Shown here piece by piece: positions 1 through 12,117 of a DNA stretch of 64,000 nt. Within the stretch, counting starts at the first letter, position 1. The number at the start of each line of letters is the position of its first letter. Source of the DNA: Acanthosoma haemorrhoidale. Taxonomy: Eukaryota > Arthropoda > Insecta > Hemiptera > Acanthosomatidae. The notes below the pieces were generated by a model. The model made no database searches, was not told the origin of the DNA, and saw only the letters and a program-made list of their open reading frames with translations. The DNA is taken from the NCBI GenBank assembly GCA_930367205.1, contig OV884011.1:172123226-172187225 (forward strand), in the 5' to 3' direction. Position numbers and translations under genes: made by a program.

Positions 1-237
1 CTCGGCCCTCCAGCAAACCCTTTAAAAAATGCCGAAAAAAGTGTCTCGCTCCCTTAAAAATGATTTCACCATATGCTCACCAACTAACAAGTCTTAATAA
101 TATTCTTCTAGAGTTCTATAATATGTACGATTCGATTGGAAATTAAAAACTTTAATGATTAAAATTTTGTTACATTGTATTGTACGCTTCACTATAAAAG
201 GTATGAGGTTATATTATGATTAATATTAGAAAATCTC

Positions 238-640
238 TTCAATTAAATAAAATAGCAGTCTGGCCAATTGAACATCGACAAGCAATACACCTCATTTGTC
301 CCAGCATTACTATTCACCATGCATACGATATTCACAAATACACCTTCGGGACCACCGATCCCGGCAAGATTGTCAGCTCCTCCACGTGAATGGTCTCAGG
401 AGATCCCACATGCTTAAACATCATACTCATCACCGGATACCTTGTGGAGACTGAGCAAGAGATTGAGAGCGACATACGCTCAGGAAGTGATTTGAAAAAC
501 TGGTCATTGCTATCACTCCACTCTCATGAATTTGTAGCAGGTCACGAAGTCACCACCCCTTTAGTATTCGCGAAAGGATATCGGGATGTGTGCAGTCTAA
601 TGACTGTGCTGGGGGACTAGGACGATTCGATAAGAGAGAA
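238..640 (-). mobile_element. Decayed J2 LINE 3' end
   Basis: Aligns loosely with 38720-38990: GACATACGCTC, TGTAGCAGGTCACGA, then ATGACTGTGCTGGGGGACTAGG and a following GATTCGATAAG stretch. It reads as the minus-strand end of the J2 RT ORF plus 3' UTR, ending leftward in an AT-rich tail near 240. Many mismatches; it is old. Confidence 0.6.
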
Positions 641-1949
641 TATGTAAGACTATATATTGCCAAAGCATGATTTTATTAAATTAAAGAACGTCTCAAATAG
701 AAATACCCTGTGTAAATATTGGCAGCGTATAGATTGACCCTAGTTTGTTAATTTAGTCTTTGATTTTCTTTCTAATGTGTTTTCGCGATAAATATCAAGG
801 CTTTGTGTTCCACTTATTGACGCTGTAAGACACAGATTTTGTTTACAAGTGGTGCACATATCATACTGTCAAGCCTCAATTTAGAGCTTACATTCCTTTA
901 TTTCTTACTTGGAAAGGTTATAAGTTTTATTAAACATGTCATTCCATTAAATTACCTTTCATGTATGAGGAACTTGCATAACCAAGGCAGTTTAACGCTT
1001 TCTAAGCAATTACACCATTTATTAACTCAACTGAGATAACACTGTCTGGATCTTAAAGGGTGGGGGGGGGGGCAACAACATTTGCTGGATGATTTCTCTT
1101 TCTGTTATTGCAATGTTTTATGGAAGCCTTCATTCGCCATAGATAATTGCTTCCCGCTCGCGAAACATTCCAATTAATATCTGTACAATGCAATCAGATA
1201 CTTTTACTTTTTAGTTATTTAAAAAATCCGTGTCAATGACGTTCAAAATCTTGACTAATACATAGATATCAAATTAAATAAACTATCATGGTCATCAGAT
1301 AGAGGCGTTGAACAATAAATGTTCTGTTCTCGAACTGAAACGAGTAATGTTTAAGCTCTTAAAATAATTTATCGTAATAGCATTTTAGGAAGTTGATTTA
1401 TCCGAAAAATTAATCGATTCATCGACCAAAGAGGACGGGAGGATTCTCTCCCAATCCAATTTAAAATTATAAAAAGTTGGTGCCTTGCAATGTTTTGAAT
1501 GTTTTCAGAGATATTATAAGTTATTATAGCTCGTTGTACATTCCAAGCCGGATTGCAAATTACAAAGACCGACAGAAATGTTGCAGCATACTACCGAATA
1601 ACCGATTTTTGTCCCACTCCACTTAAGTACCCAACGACTTCGCGAACAAGATCATACTCGCACTCGGAGGTCCAATCAGAACAGGGATTTGTTTTTCCAG
1701 GTTATGAATAAAATCAAAATTGTCATTTTAATCCTGCAAAGTAGCATTCTATACAAAGAAGTAAAAATGTCAAAACGATAGAAACCCGGTCTAGTGGGAT
1801 TACGAGGCACTCTCAGGCACCTGAGCGCATTGTAAGTGTCCAAGTGATGAAAGTTGGAGGCGCAGACAAAACACCAGCTGACACGTGATAGTGTTCCGTG
1901 GTCAACCCTGACTCTATCTTTGTATTGAGGTGAAACTCCGAAAATTCAG
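641..1949. other. No gene seen
   Basis: AT-rich intergenic or intronic DNA. The only notable feature is an 11-base G run at 1062-1072. Confidence 0.6.
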
Positions 1950-2093
1950 TCCACAATAATGTCCCTTTTGAAAATATATTCTGAGCTGGGGAAGGACATA
2001 GTGTCCACAGAATCCTTTGTTGCTAACGCTCAGAAGGAAATGGCTCTACTTTTAAGCAGGCACAGGATTCTCTGTCTGTTTGTCCAACTATAA
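1950..2093 (+). CDS. Possible exon or small ORF (plus strand)
   Basis: An acceptor-like AAAATTCAG precedes 1950. The frame is open to TAA at 2091-2093 and includes an ATG at 1959: MSLLKIYSELGKDIVSTESF, then VANAQKEMALLLSRHR. Helical, protein-like; no donor is found before the stop. Confidence 0.22.
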   Translation, partial: STIMSLLKIYSELGKDIVSTESFVANAQKEMALLLSRHRILCLFVQL

Positions 2094-5000
2094 CAGCCTT
2101 GAACATAATCCAATTTATTCGCGATTTTAAAGTTATACTAAATGACCATCTTCATTCTGATTCTCCATTAGAAGCTATTTTGCATTTAATGTTCTTATTT
2201 TTTCTTGATGATTGTTTCTGATCTTGAAGATGCAACATTGACGGTTACCTAATAAGAGTTTCGGTGAGATTCCAGACAATTTAGTTTTAGGAACCAACAA
2301 TTGAAATTACGTACCTAACGTTGTAGGATGGGTTTATTTCATTTTTTGCCATAAACCGTTAACAATTTTTGTTTTACACTATAAACATTTATTTTGTGTT
2401 CACTCCAACGACAATGGTTATAATTAAAACTATATTGTACAGTATAACCCTATTATTCTATTTCAGGATAGGGGTAAATAAACGTAATTTGTTGGCAGAC
2501 ATATAAAGGTGACTTTTCCTTTCAACTGTTATTCTATTCTACATACACTTAATTTGGGTTTACCCTGTAAATTTTAAGAACAACTCAACCCCAAAAAAGA
2601 TACGTTTCAGTCATAACTGATGTAAAACCAAATTTCTAAGCAGGAGCACGTGATCTTGAGTGCCACGAACCAGTTCAGGCTCCATTTTTCATTCTACTAA
2701 AATGTCACTATCAGGAATGCCGGGCCTGGTAATTTATCTTAGTAATTTATAAATTACGGTACCTATAGGTAGTATTGTTTCCTAGAAAAATCAAAGAGAA
2801 AGTTGTCAGACATGATAACTACTAAAAACTGTCACGGGTCGAACATCACGTTTAGCTAGTTTATCGACTAAAGTTGAGCGATTATCATAAAAAAAAAAAG
2901 AAAATACATTTCGATAAATGGTGTATGTTTTTATAAGGTTTAAACCAAAATAAATCTAATCTTTTTCATATTCATGCTTACGAAACCTAAGGGCAAGACT
3001 AAAGGATAACCTGTATCAGCTGTCAGCTTATTCTCACATAGTACACACTAAGCGTACTGAAGTAACAATTCTGTATCTGAACCATGCTCGCTCTTCACTG
3101 CTGATGTATTTTTTTCCAATAATTGAAAAGGCTTAAGCTTGAGACTTAATTTTCAAAAAGGTGCCAATGCTGATATTTCATATTTATAGTCCAAGTAGTT
3201 TTTTTTTTGCTCCAGCTAGCCACAAATGTTATCTGCTTACACACTCTACAGTCGTAAACTCACAATACAACACTAAGTTTGGTAATATGTTATTTTTATA
3301 TGATAGCCAACTGCGATTTTAAGTTTCTAATGTATAATAAAACAAATATATATCATTTTAATGACCAAATGATTAGTATTAACATTTTTTTTTTTCATCG
3401 TTATTTATTATTTTTATTATTACCAGCTAAACTCATAATGACTTTTCACTACCGCTTGAGGAGATACTTACTACAAGTCAAGTGAACATACAAATATAGC
3501 ATCGACGATCACCCTGTATAGCTTTTGTACTTTGGACTTACCAAGTATATTATTACAGTAACTATATTGGTTTTTGATTGTTTCTTCAGGAACACATATT
3601 CTCCTCCTTTTTTTTTTTTTATCCTTTTTTGGTGGCGTTCATTTGAGCTTGGGCCGGACGAAATAGAATAAAAACGGAACTTGATTAATCTACTAAAACC
3701 CCAAGTTAGCTTAAAAACCAGGTCAGCAGTTAAAGTACCACAACAAAAGTGATTATGGCATAAAACATTATTAAAAAATGTTTTTCTATCAGCATATAGT
3801 TTTTCTTCTTTTGTTTTTTTTTTTGCAGGGTTTTGTTATTTATATTTATTCTTACATCAACATTTATGTCAACTTCGATGAAAACTTTATCCATAATAAA
3901 GAGAGGTGGTCTTAATTTTATACTGAGCATGTTTAAGGAAAACTGGCGATGGACTAGTGTGGACTATGTATAGTTTATTGAGCACATGATAGTTGAAAAT
4001 GTCACTTTGGGTTGATTTGGTTTTATATCTGGAATGGAAGTAAGAAAGTTAGTGAGTACGAAAAACCCTGCTGATAATATTCTAGATACTTCAATAGCGA
4101 TAACCAACTAATTTATAGATAATTGTAGCAAGAATCTATTATTTAAAATTATTGCTAGCATTAAAAAAGTTTCTAAAAAGAGCTTAGGACATAGTATAAT
4201 ATGAAAAATAGAGTTCCTTGGAGCAGTGTTTGTTTACTTTTTGCTTGTCGCTTGGTTTTCGTATTTACATTTTTTAATAAATTAAAATGGTCTGCACTTT
4301 ATACATAATCAAGAGCGATTATGTTAGTTGTTTTGGTTAGACTAGATGCATAACATATTGCAATATACGGTTATTTGTACTATATAAGTATTTGAAATAA
4401 ATTAATTTTGGAATAAACAAAAAAATGTGAAACGTGAATGTAACTTTTTTTTTCTTGATGAAAACCTGTTATTCAAATTATTCTGTAATCGCTAAAAAAA
4501 CAAATGCTACATCCCACGTTATAAAATAAAACTAGAAATATAGAATAGAACTTTTTTCCTCCACCGACTGGTGTAAAAAGGGGCAAAGTAAAAGAAGAAA
4601 CTGGCCGGCTGACATGAGAAAAAATTCCAGTTGAGGATGTGTATGTTCACATTTTAATCCCAGACCAAGGGATGCAGGTGAAATCTAATCCGAGGGCGGG
4701 GGAATTGGCCAAAGGATTCTGCCGAGACTGTTTTATTATTCAGGCCTGCCCTTGGGTCAGCCAGCATGGCTACCACTGCCCCTGATAAAAAAAGTAAAAT
4801 AAAATACAACTAGCTAGGGTACTTACATCGTGTTATTTCTCATGTAGCCCCTTGTATTCTCCGCTGTTACAGCTCATAAAACCTTCCCTTAAAAAATGTT
4901 TATACCATCCGAGTTTTTCCATTATGTAAATATATGTGTAATAGGTTTTTTTTTATTCATAAATGATCTTTTTTAGATACCCCACCACCATTATCTTCTT

Positions 5001-5653
5001 TCATGTCTTTTGTTTCATATTCCTAGGTTTTATCTTCATCTTACCAGGTCTTAGGATTTTGATAATTGGTAATTGTGCCTAGTACATTTTACAATACCTT
5101 GAAGTATTAAATATTATAGAAATAATCTTTTTTGATGCAGGTGATATATTAGTGATCTTTTTCCACCACATCGTATAAATTTAGGAAAACTGAGGAGGGT
5201 CCAGTCGGTCTCTGAAGGAATCATGTGTGACCGTCTAACCATTATTGATGGTGTAGTGCACGTGTGGAGGATGTATCAAGTAGAACACCCCCTGCCTCTA
5301 CACAGGCTTTATCTTTATTAATTTATACCTAGCCTTTATACCGTCGGGCTCGGCCGTCATTGTCAAGGGTTCGAGCTGATAGTAACTGATTCTTTGGCTG
5401 GCTCGTTGGGTGTCGAGCGACGTCTAATAACGTAATTGGCGATTCCTTCGATAACTTGAGTATGACAGCCTAGTCCGTAGTGCACAAATAAATAAAACTG
5501 GGGAGAGACAGAAGTTATTTTACTCCACGTAACGTTTTGCTAAGAGTTAAATAAATTGGTGGAATACGTTATATTATTCTAGGTGTTCGTACTTTTATAA
5601 ACAATACAATTTATACTGCACATAAAACAAAGAAATAGATCTTAAAATATAAA
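2094..5653. other. No gene seen
   Basis: AT-rich with several homopolymer runs (T runs at 3200, 3390 and 3608; A/T runs near 3820). A GC-richer patch at 4560-4790, with GGTCAGCCAGCATGGCTACC, and another at 5330-5480 look like old repeats, but I could not match them to anything else in the window. Confidence 0.5.
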
Positions 5654-6306
5654 AACACTGTCGGGCTCAGGTTAACTGAGTATCCCCCAAGTGAGGAGGA
5701 GACGCCCGCCGCGGGCTAGGGTCACTACGCCCTCTAGCCGCCGTCCTGTGAGCGCCCAAAAAGAGATACAACGCAACAGAAAGAGGACCTGTGGTATTTT
5801 GCCCTCAGGCTAATTCGTTTTGATCTGACTCCATAAGATCTTTAGAAGGTGTGTGCCCCGATAAAGCACTATGTTTAGGAGAAGAGGTACATGGTAGGTT
5901 TATAGGTAGTTTATGTGGTTTTGGAATGACCACCAATTCACACTCGGTATCTAAGGTAGGTGAAAACCGTCCGGATCCAAAGGCGAGTGTGAACCGGATA
6001 GATGCAGACTGGATCGCCGTGGGAAATGCTACTAGGTAAAAGTTGTAGGGCCATGGCAACCGTCGTCCACGAGTTCTCTCCCAAGGAGCTGCTAGTTTTA
6101 GCGAGACGAGGCAGGGATTCCCACTAGGAGAGTGTGGGGTCTGACAAGGCCGGATTAAAACATAGCGAGGTTAGGAAAGAGACATGCAGAGGTAGTTGAA
6201 TAAGAATACCGTGGTTTTGAGTAGAGCAGCAAGCGCAAGTGCAGAGAGAGAGCGAGAGAGAGAGAGAGAAGTGTTCAAGGCGCCGGTTTCTTTCTTTCTG
6301 ATTTTC

Positions 6307-6308
<2 letters not shown>

Positions 6309-6342
<34 letters not shown>

Positions 6343-7244
6343 CTCTAAGCTTTCAAACTTATAAAAATAGGATGTGGGAAAAATAAGGAAAATTATTTAG
6401 GGCTGATGAGTGCCTTTCACTATGGGGAGACCCCCATTTGAAGGATGTATGAGAGGATATAGGGTGTGGAATGCCTAAAAAGGCGGATGGAATCAGGAAG
6501 GTAGTGAGAGTCCACCAAGAGTTGACCCTAGGGGCACCTAGGCAGCGGATTGTAGACGGCCAGGCGAAGCCTGGCGCCCGCCCCGGCAGGGGCCTGAAAT
6601 GAGTCGGCATCTCAGCCGGAAAGTTGACCCTGCTTACACAGGTAGATGGGGTCGTTGTAGCTTCGGTTGAGTCGGCCGGGAGATCGGCCTCGATCTCTCG
6701 GCTGGGTGTAGGTCGTTCAGTCCTGTTGTTCTACGACGTCGATCATCCTCCAGGCTTCGGCAGTCCAGCAGTTCTTCCATCTGACGGGCATTGGTGGTGG
6801 TTGAAGGTCGGAGAATAGTGGGTTGTAGCTATGTCTGAGTGAGTCAAAAAATTGTTTGTGCCTTCTCTTGATAAAGTCTTGAATAGTGAGCACTTCAAAT
6901 TTTTTATGCATTTCGTCTGCCTTCATTCGGTCGAACGGGGTATGTTTGAGGGAGGTGCGGAGAACTCTGTTCTGAAATTTCTGGAGCGTTTGGAGAGTGT
7001 TAGGAGTCAAATACTTGTAGAGAGGGGTCCCATACATCAAAGCAGGTCTTAGGACGCTCTGGTATATCAGCAGTTTGAGGCGTAATGATAAAGCCGGGCT
7101 GTGAAGTAGGTGTCCGAGGCTGAAGAATTTCTTCCTCTTTAATTTCTAGCCGAGATGCGTTGCGAACGAGAAGTGCCTACCGAGGGTAATCCCGAGGTAT
7201 CACAGCTTGTTGCTAACAGGGCACTCTTTGCCGTCTAAGACGCT
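6309..7244 (-). mobile_element. jockey-type LINE (family J1), 5'-truncated, nested in solo LTR A
   Basis: Poly(A) lies at 6309-6342 as a T run, then a 3' UTR shared with five or more other places in the window (key string ATAGGATGTGGGAAAAATAA read on the plus strand), then RT C-terminal coding on the minus strand. A near-perfect 9-bp direct repeat, GATTTTCAC (6300-6308) and GATTATCAC (7245-7253), may be the target duplication. It interrupts an older solo LTR, so its insertion is the later event. Confidence 0.85.
6717..7244 (-). pseudogene. C-terminal fragment of LINE J1 reverse transcriptase
   Basis: Reads the thumb and C-terminal region of a jockey-clade RT: a YLGITL motif, then LRLKLLIYQSVLRPALMYG, FQNRVLR and KFEVLTIQDFIKRRHKQFFD. 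Stops interrupt the upstream part (TGA just before YLGITL and TAG after THLG), while the last 107 codons are open. The endonuclease and the catalytic RT motifs are absent because of 5' truncation. The same C-terminus occurs at 40911-41192. Confidence 0.85.
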
Positions 7245-7953
7245 GATTATCACTCCATGGGGTGCTTCTTATATAGGCGGCTAGTCGTGGTGGGGAGCCA
7301 TCCCCACCAGCGGCTGTTCTCCCCACTATCTTCTCCCCCACTCCGACTGATGTCATAAGCTTTATTAAACATGTGGAAACAGAGTGACTTATAATTATTT
7401 GTAATTAAGAGGTGGCCACAACAAACACAAATAAACATTTTTCCAAATTAAATATTTCTTACATAACATCAATAAAAAATAATAGGGAATACCAACAATA
7501 GAGAACTGAAACTCATAGCAGGGTTGGAACTAAAAAGTTTTGATTAGATTTCTTAATCTTATAACATCCTCGATCTGACCATGTTTAACCGTTAATAGCT
7601 GACGCGATGGATCGATGTGTGTTGAACATAGACATTATATGTTTTACCGAGCCCAGGTTCAGTTCAAAGGAGCCAGTTTAGTATAATTTGGCAACATCGT
7701 TGGTTTCAGATTTGTAATGTAACAAATTGTAGCACCCCATGTAAAAAAGTTAAGAAAAAAAAGAGAGTTAAAAATAAAAATCCAAGAAAAAAGGATTAGG
7801 GAAGTTATTTAATTACTATTGATGAGATGGTATGTTGTTGTTTTAATTTGTACACATTGTACAGTGTATCTATATACACTAATTTATTACTCGCTTTAAT
7901 ATTTCTTGTAAGTTGACTCAAAGATCATTATACATAAAGGAGTGAAACTTTCA

Positions 7954-8112
7954 GTTTTTTTTTTTTTTTTCCCTTATTTTATTTAACTTATAAAAATAGG
8001 ATGTGGGAAAAATAAAGAAAAATTATTTTGGGCTAATGAGTGCCTTTCACTAAGGGGAGTCCGCCATAAATTTTCAGATTTTTTTTTTTTTTTTTTTTTT
8101 TTTTCTCTAAGC
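7954..8112 (-). mobile_element. Two J1 LINE 3' tails in tandem
   Basis: A T run (7954-7970) is followed by the J1 3' UTR to about 8072. A second T run (8080-8103) with TCTCTAAGCTC follows at once and is a separate tail-only copy. Both read on the minus strand and neither has coding sequence. Confidence 0.7.
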
Positions 8113-9170
8113 TCATATATTATAATTATAATATACATATATTATAATTAAATAAATTTTCAGAGGAGGTAACGTTCTAGTAGACGTTTTCTAGTCGTTT
8201 TTTAAATTCGGGTATGGAAAAATAGTAAATCATAGTTTGATATTAAGTATGTCTAATCGAAGTATTCAAAAATACTATAAGATACAATAAGCAGACAAAG
8301 ATATTAAAAAATGAAAAATATTAAAAGGTGACACATGGCCTTATGAAAATAAGGAATCAATGAATTATTTTAAATATTTAAAACCATTTGTTTATCTTTA
8401 GTTTTAATAAATTTAAAAAATTAAATCATAAATAATATATATTCCGAATCGAAAATAATCCTTTCACGGAAATTGGAAATTCTATGGTATTGGTAGCTGT
8501 CTCTTTATTATTATAATATAAAATCATATACATATACAAGCGATATGTCATATTATTAATTCTAACCTTTAAACGTGTGGTTTCGGTATTCTATGTAACA
8601 TTATAATCCGGAATTTTATGTTAATCAGAAACCACCAAGTAATCTATTCATAATTTACCTCTTATCTTTTGGGGATATGAGTGAAGTTTTGATATCCTCA
8701 GGTCTTCAAGTGCAACTTCCTCGTAAAATTGTTTATTTATAGGTCTAGTAGGGTTATGCATTTTTAGCTTTGGTCAGTGAGACATACAAGCAGAACATTG
8801 ACTTCCTCTTAGTTTGCAAAAATATCTTAGACCACACTTAAACAAAAAAAAAGAACGAAAGTGAATTACACGCTATTTTGCGTGTGAGCTTGTAAATTAT
8901 TTAATTTATGAACCTAGGGGATAAGAAACACAAATTATTTTTCTTCTAAAAATAAAAGACACTTGGAGATGTGCTTTGGTGGAACCTTGTAGTCTTGTAT
9001 CTTTTGTTCTATTGTTGGCTTTCTGGACTCTCCAAGTATCATCTTTCCCACAGAAGTAAAAACATCTTAGGCTGGTTGTTATTTGTCCTTCGCAAGAGTA
9101 AACAGCTTTGCTGCCTATGTGAGCTGCCGATTTTGGCCTCTGTGTTGCCAAGTTACTATAATAGTTTTTA
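8113..9170. other. No certain gene
   Basis: AT-rich to 8900. At 8906-9151 both strands hold overlapping frames of about 80 codons with somewhat higher complexity, and no splice signals favour either. Confidence 0.4.
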
Positions 9171-9481
9171 TTTAATTACACTTGATGAGATGGTGTGTTG
9201 TTGTTTTAATTTGTAATGACGAATTTTGTATACAGGCAAAGATTTAAGTGAGAATGTAATATACTTTCTAAATTTCGAAAATTATCTGTGTTTTTATTCA
9301 ATTCATATCTTTTCATATTGTAATAAATTATAGATAATTGCATTAATATTGTTGTTATTTTTAGAACAAAACCTCCGTTTTAACTGCCCCAAATGATGCC
9401 CTTTAATCAGAGTAAAATAAACGGTATTTTAGTGGACTATCCTTAAAGAAAACTAAAAAAACATATAAATATATGCATATA

Positions 9482-9598
9482 TTTTTTTTTCTAAGCTCTC
9501 TAATTAGAGGATTAAGGATGAGGGAAAAATGAAGGAAGATTTGGGTTGAGCGGATCCTTGTACTAGGCGTACCTGCTTGAAGGTGGTGTGAGAGAACT
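9482..9598 (-). mobile_element. J1-related LINE 3' UTR fragment
   Basis: A T run, then CTAAGCTCTCTAATTAGAGG and GGTTGAGCGGATCC, ending GGTGGTGTGAGAG. It matches the inverted 3' UTR of the copy at 41330-41430, including TGAGCGGATCC and ACCTG-TTGAAGGTGG. It is a different subfamily from the copy at 6309. Confidence 0.75.
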
Positions 9599-9610
9599 AT
9601 ATATAATGTA

Positions 9611-9650
9611 TTTTTTTTTTCTCTCCATAGCCCCTTCAAATTTCCAGATA
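9611..9650 (-). mobile_element. 40-bp LINE tail with its own 12-bp target duplication
   Basis: Only a T run plus CTCTCCATAGCCCCTTCAAA and TTTCCAGATA. It is bracketed by ATATATAATGTA at 9599-9610 and again at 9651-9662. The tail matches that at 20800-20844. It is an extreme 5' truncation, yet with the signature of target-primed insertion. Confidence 0.75.
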
Positions 9651-10169
9651 ATATATAATGTATGAAATATTATAACTATTTAAATGATAAATCAAAATTC
9701 ATTATACGGCATTGAAAATTACATCCAGTATAATACTATATATTTATCATAACTATAGTTTTCATCCATGTAACATATTAAATCATTTTCATTTCGTGAG
9801 CAACCATATCCTTAAGATTATCACCATCAACCCTCAACCGGCATGGCAAAAAGTTATAAAATTACACAATTGATGTTGAGAAAACATTTCCTAACATTTC
9901 CATCGTTGATTAACAATGATATTTCTTATGCCTTTCTCCTGGATGAAAAATCACGTCGCGCTTTCAGGTATCGATTCAGGTGTCACGTGACGAGAAAATC
10001 TTATTTTTTCCCAGCATTTTTTTATCACCTTGAAATCGGGCCTAGTAATAGAAATCCGCATGTGAGGAAATACGTGATCTTGTTAGCGAAGGTGTAGAGA
10101 GGGGCCGGCCCTCAGAATTTCTCCAGAGGACAAGGCAGAATTGCACTCCTTAGCTTGTTCTTCTGGAGG

Positions 10170-10535
10170 CTAATTGAAAGCTTGCGGACGCAACAAATTG
10201 TTATTGCTTCCCTGCTGGAGATTTTCCAGAACTGCCACTGGCGATGTTGTGCCTGCCGTCTGGGTCTGGTCCACTGTCCCATGGTTATAGGTTGTTTTGT
10301 ATCGCCGTTCAATTACTTTGTCCCGCCTTATCACCGTGTGCTGGGTAAAAACAGACCGGGTGAGCAGATTGGATGTTATTTCCTCATGAATGAGCGCATT
10401 AGGGCTAGTTGGAGACTTTAGTGTTATTAGTTGTTTTTCACCAAAAGGAGAAAACAACTTTATATTCATACCTAATTGGTGGAGCCATACAATTTGATAA
10501 CATAAAGGATAAAAAGTGGTCTCGACATAGATCAT
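10170..10535 (-). CDS. Unidentified 121-aa ORF
   Basis: Begins with ATG (10533-10535) and ends with TAG. It is hydrophilic and rich in Thr, Gln and Asn in its second half (VFTQHTVIRRDKVIERRYKT, then TTSPVAVLENLQQGSNNN). Local GC content and codon texture are clearly above the surroundings. After the TAG the same frame continues open for about 30 codons (PPEEQAKECNSALSSGEIL), so the stop may be a mutation. No domain is recognised. An LTR-element or LINE origin, or a host exon with acceptor at CCACCAATTAG (near 10467), are both possible. Confidence 0.35.
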   Translation of the reverse strand: MIYVETTFYPLCYQIVWLHQLGMNIKLFSPFGEKQLITLKSPTSPNALIHEEITSNLLTRSVFTQHTVIRRDKVIERRYKTTYNHGTVDQTQTAGTTSPVAVLENLQQGSNNNLLRPQAFN

Positions 10536-11934
10536 GGATACCAGAAGATACCCATTTACACGTCAAACTGTAGATACCTTGATAACTTTTTTTTAAAATC
10601 CCTATGATAATGACTATTACTGACGACATTATCTAAACAGCCCCACAAAAATGTGGCGCACTTTAGAAAAAATCTAATGTTTCTTTCTAATATAATTATT
10701 TCAGCTTTTAATTTTTATTTAATTAATATAACACGCTTTCAGTGACAAGGAGTTATAGATACAAAGAAAACCCCTAATAAATATATAAAAAAGTTATACA
10801 ACAACCAAGTCCTTAACATGCTTAAAGAATAATGAAGAGTGACTATATTTTAGATATATTAATGTATCGGTTTTGCATTTATGCATAAATATAAAGCATA
10901 TTGGTTTTGGCTAAGAAAGTATAATCTAACTTCTATTATTTTATAAATATTTTAAAGGTTCCTTTTGTGTAATATGATACTAAGATATGGCTACTGAACC
11001 GAGGGACTGGCTGCATAAACCTTAGGCTCACAGGACGTGATTGCATCTGCATTTCAAAGACAGTTCCTTAATTGAAGAGTTCTCCCCTCTATCCAAAAAG
11101 GGGTTAAGAGCCGTCCTCTACTGCACTAACCCAGAAAATCCCTTATATATATTCAACTTATTCTTCTAAAAATGAATAAATATATTTCATTAGAATAACA
11201 TTAAATCTCTTAAAACTTTCTCCCTTACCTGGTACCAAATACCGAAAATTTACTACAAAAGTGAATGTATCCTAATACGTAGTCGCACAGACCAATATTA
11301 AGCTGTAACTTTTGATATTGTACCATAATTTACAAAGCGATTCATGGATCACAGGCTATTCATTTTACTTTTATTATTTAAGAGATTTTTAATATTACCT
11401 GAAATTCGGAATAAAACACTCTATATTAGGTGTCAACACTATTTTATATTCCTTATTAAACCATTTTTCGGACTAGTAACAGCTTTAAAAATTGAAATGA
11501 ATCTGATTTCTGTTTATAAGTCATGTCTATAACCATGGCCAGGGAACTTGAACTTTAAACATAAATTGATGTGCTGTGGTTTGGGAAATATAAAAATTCA
11601 GAGAAATGTGGTTTAATACCCCGATCATACCGAATTATTTTACGTTTCATATTTTCACAATATATTATGCCCTAACAAGTCGGGTAATTTATATATTTAG
11701 CAATATTTTGTTGCAATGTATTGTCACTATGTTTACACTTATCTATAAATATTGTGGTTATAGCTTTGGTAATATATAGAATATGAAGAGGAGTTATTGT
11801 TTACTTGGCAATATAGACAATGAGATCCGTACAGTGCATCCGATGTTGGAAATTCTCCGATGGGACCACAGGCCCAATCGAGTGTGGTTTGTGGCTCCTT
11901 TGTAACGAGAAACGCCGAAGTTGTTTGCTGCTCC
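10536..11934. other. No gene seen
   Basis: AT-rich. 11000-11140 is a GC-richer patch without an open frame or a match elsewhere. Confidence 0.5.
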
Positions 11935-12117
11935 GTTCATCCCTATAAATGTATTTACTACACCATCTCTACTTAGTGTAGCTATGTTTGTAAATACTGT
12001 ATGAACGAGTGAGTGAATGAAAATTGTAAATATGGTATGAATGAAAACATTTATCACAATTACTTATTGCCCAATGAGGCAGATTGTAATTTTATCACAA
12101 TAAAGTTGTTGTAGCAT
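11935..12117 (+). mobile_element. J2 LINE 3' UTR and tail
   Basis: Shares GTATGAA-GAG-GAGTGAATGAAAATTG, CCCAAT-AGGCAGATTGTAATT and the terminal AATAAAGTTGTTGTA with 54786-54916. No coding part remains. The polyadenylation signal AATAAA at the end defines the family terminus. Confidence 0.75.

Larger units (their letters stand above)
5659..7423. mobile_element. Solo LTR (copy A) of an unclassified LTR family, split by a LINE
   Basis: Begins TGTCGGGCTCAGG and ends GGCCACAACA (TG...CA). It is flanked by a perfect 5-bp target duplication AACAC (5654-5658 and 7424-7428). It aligns with 34518-35342 on both sides of an inserted LINE (6309-7244); without the LINE it is about 820 bp. The plus strand carries a TATATAGG box near 7272-7279, followed by CATAAGCTTTATT, so it probably reads left to right. 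There is no internal coding region. A 5-bp duplication with TG...CA ends suits BEL/Pao or Copia LTRs, but nothing codes here to decide. Confidence 0.85.
7807..9217. repeat. Dispersed 47-bp direct repeat (7807-7852 and 9171-9217)
   Basis: Both sites read TATTTAATTAC, then TTGATGAGATGGT, then TGTTGTTGTTTTAATTTGTA, with a few mismatches. They lie 1.36 kb apart, outside the LINE tails. The sequence between the two units includes the J1 tails at 7954-8112 and no recognisable gene. The origin is not clear. Confidence 0.6.

Noticed and set aside
5805..6059. Overlapping ORFs on both strands near 5.9 kb
   Set aside because: They lie inside solo LTR A, and LTRs of this type are non-coding.
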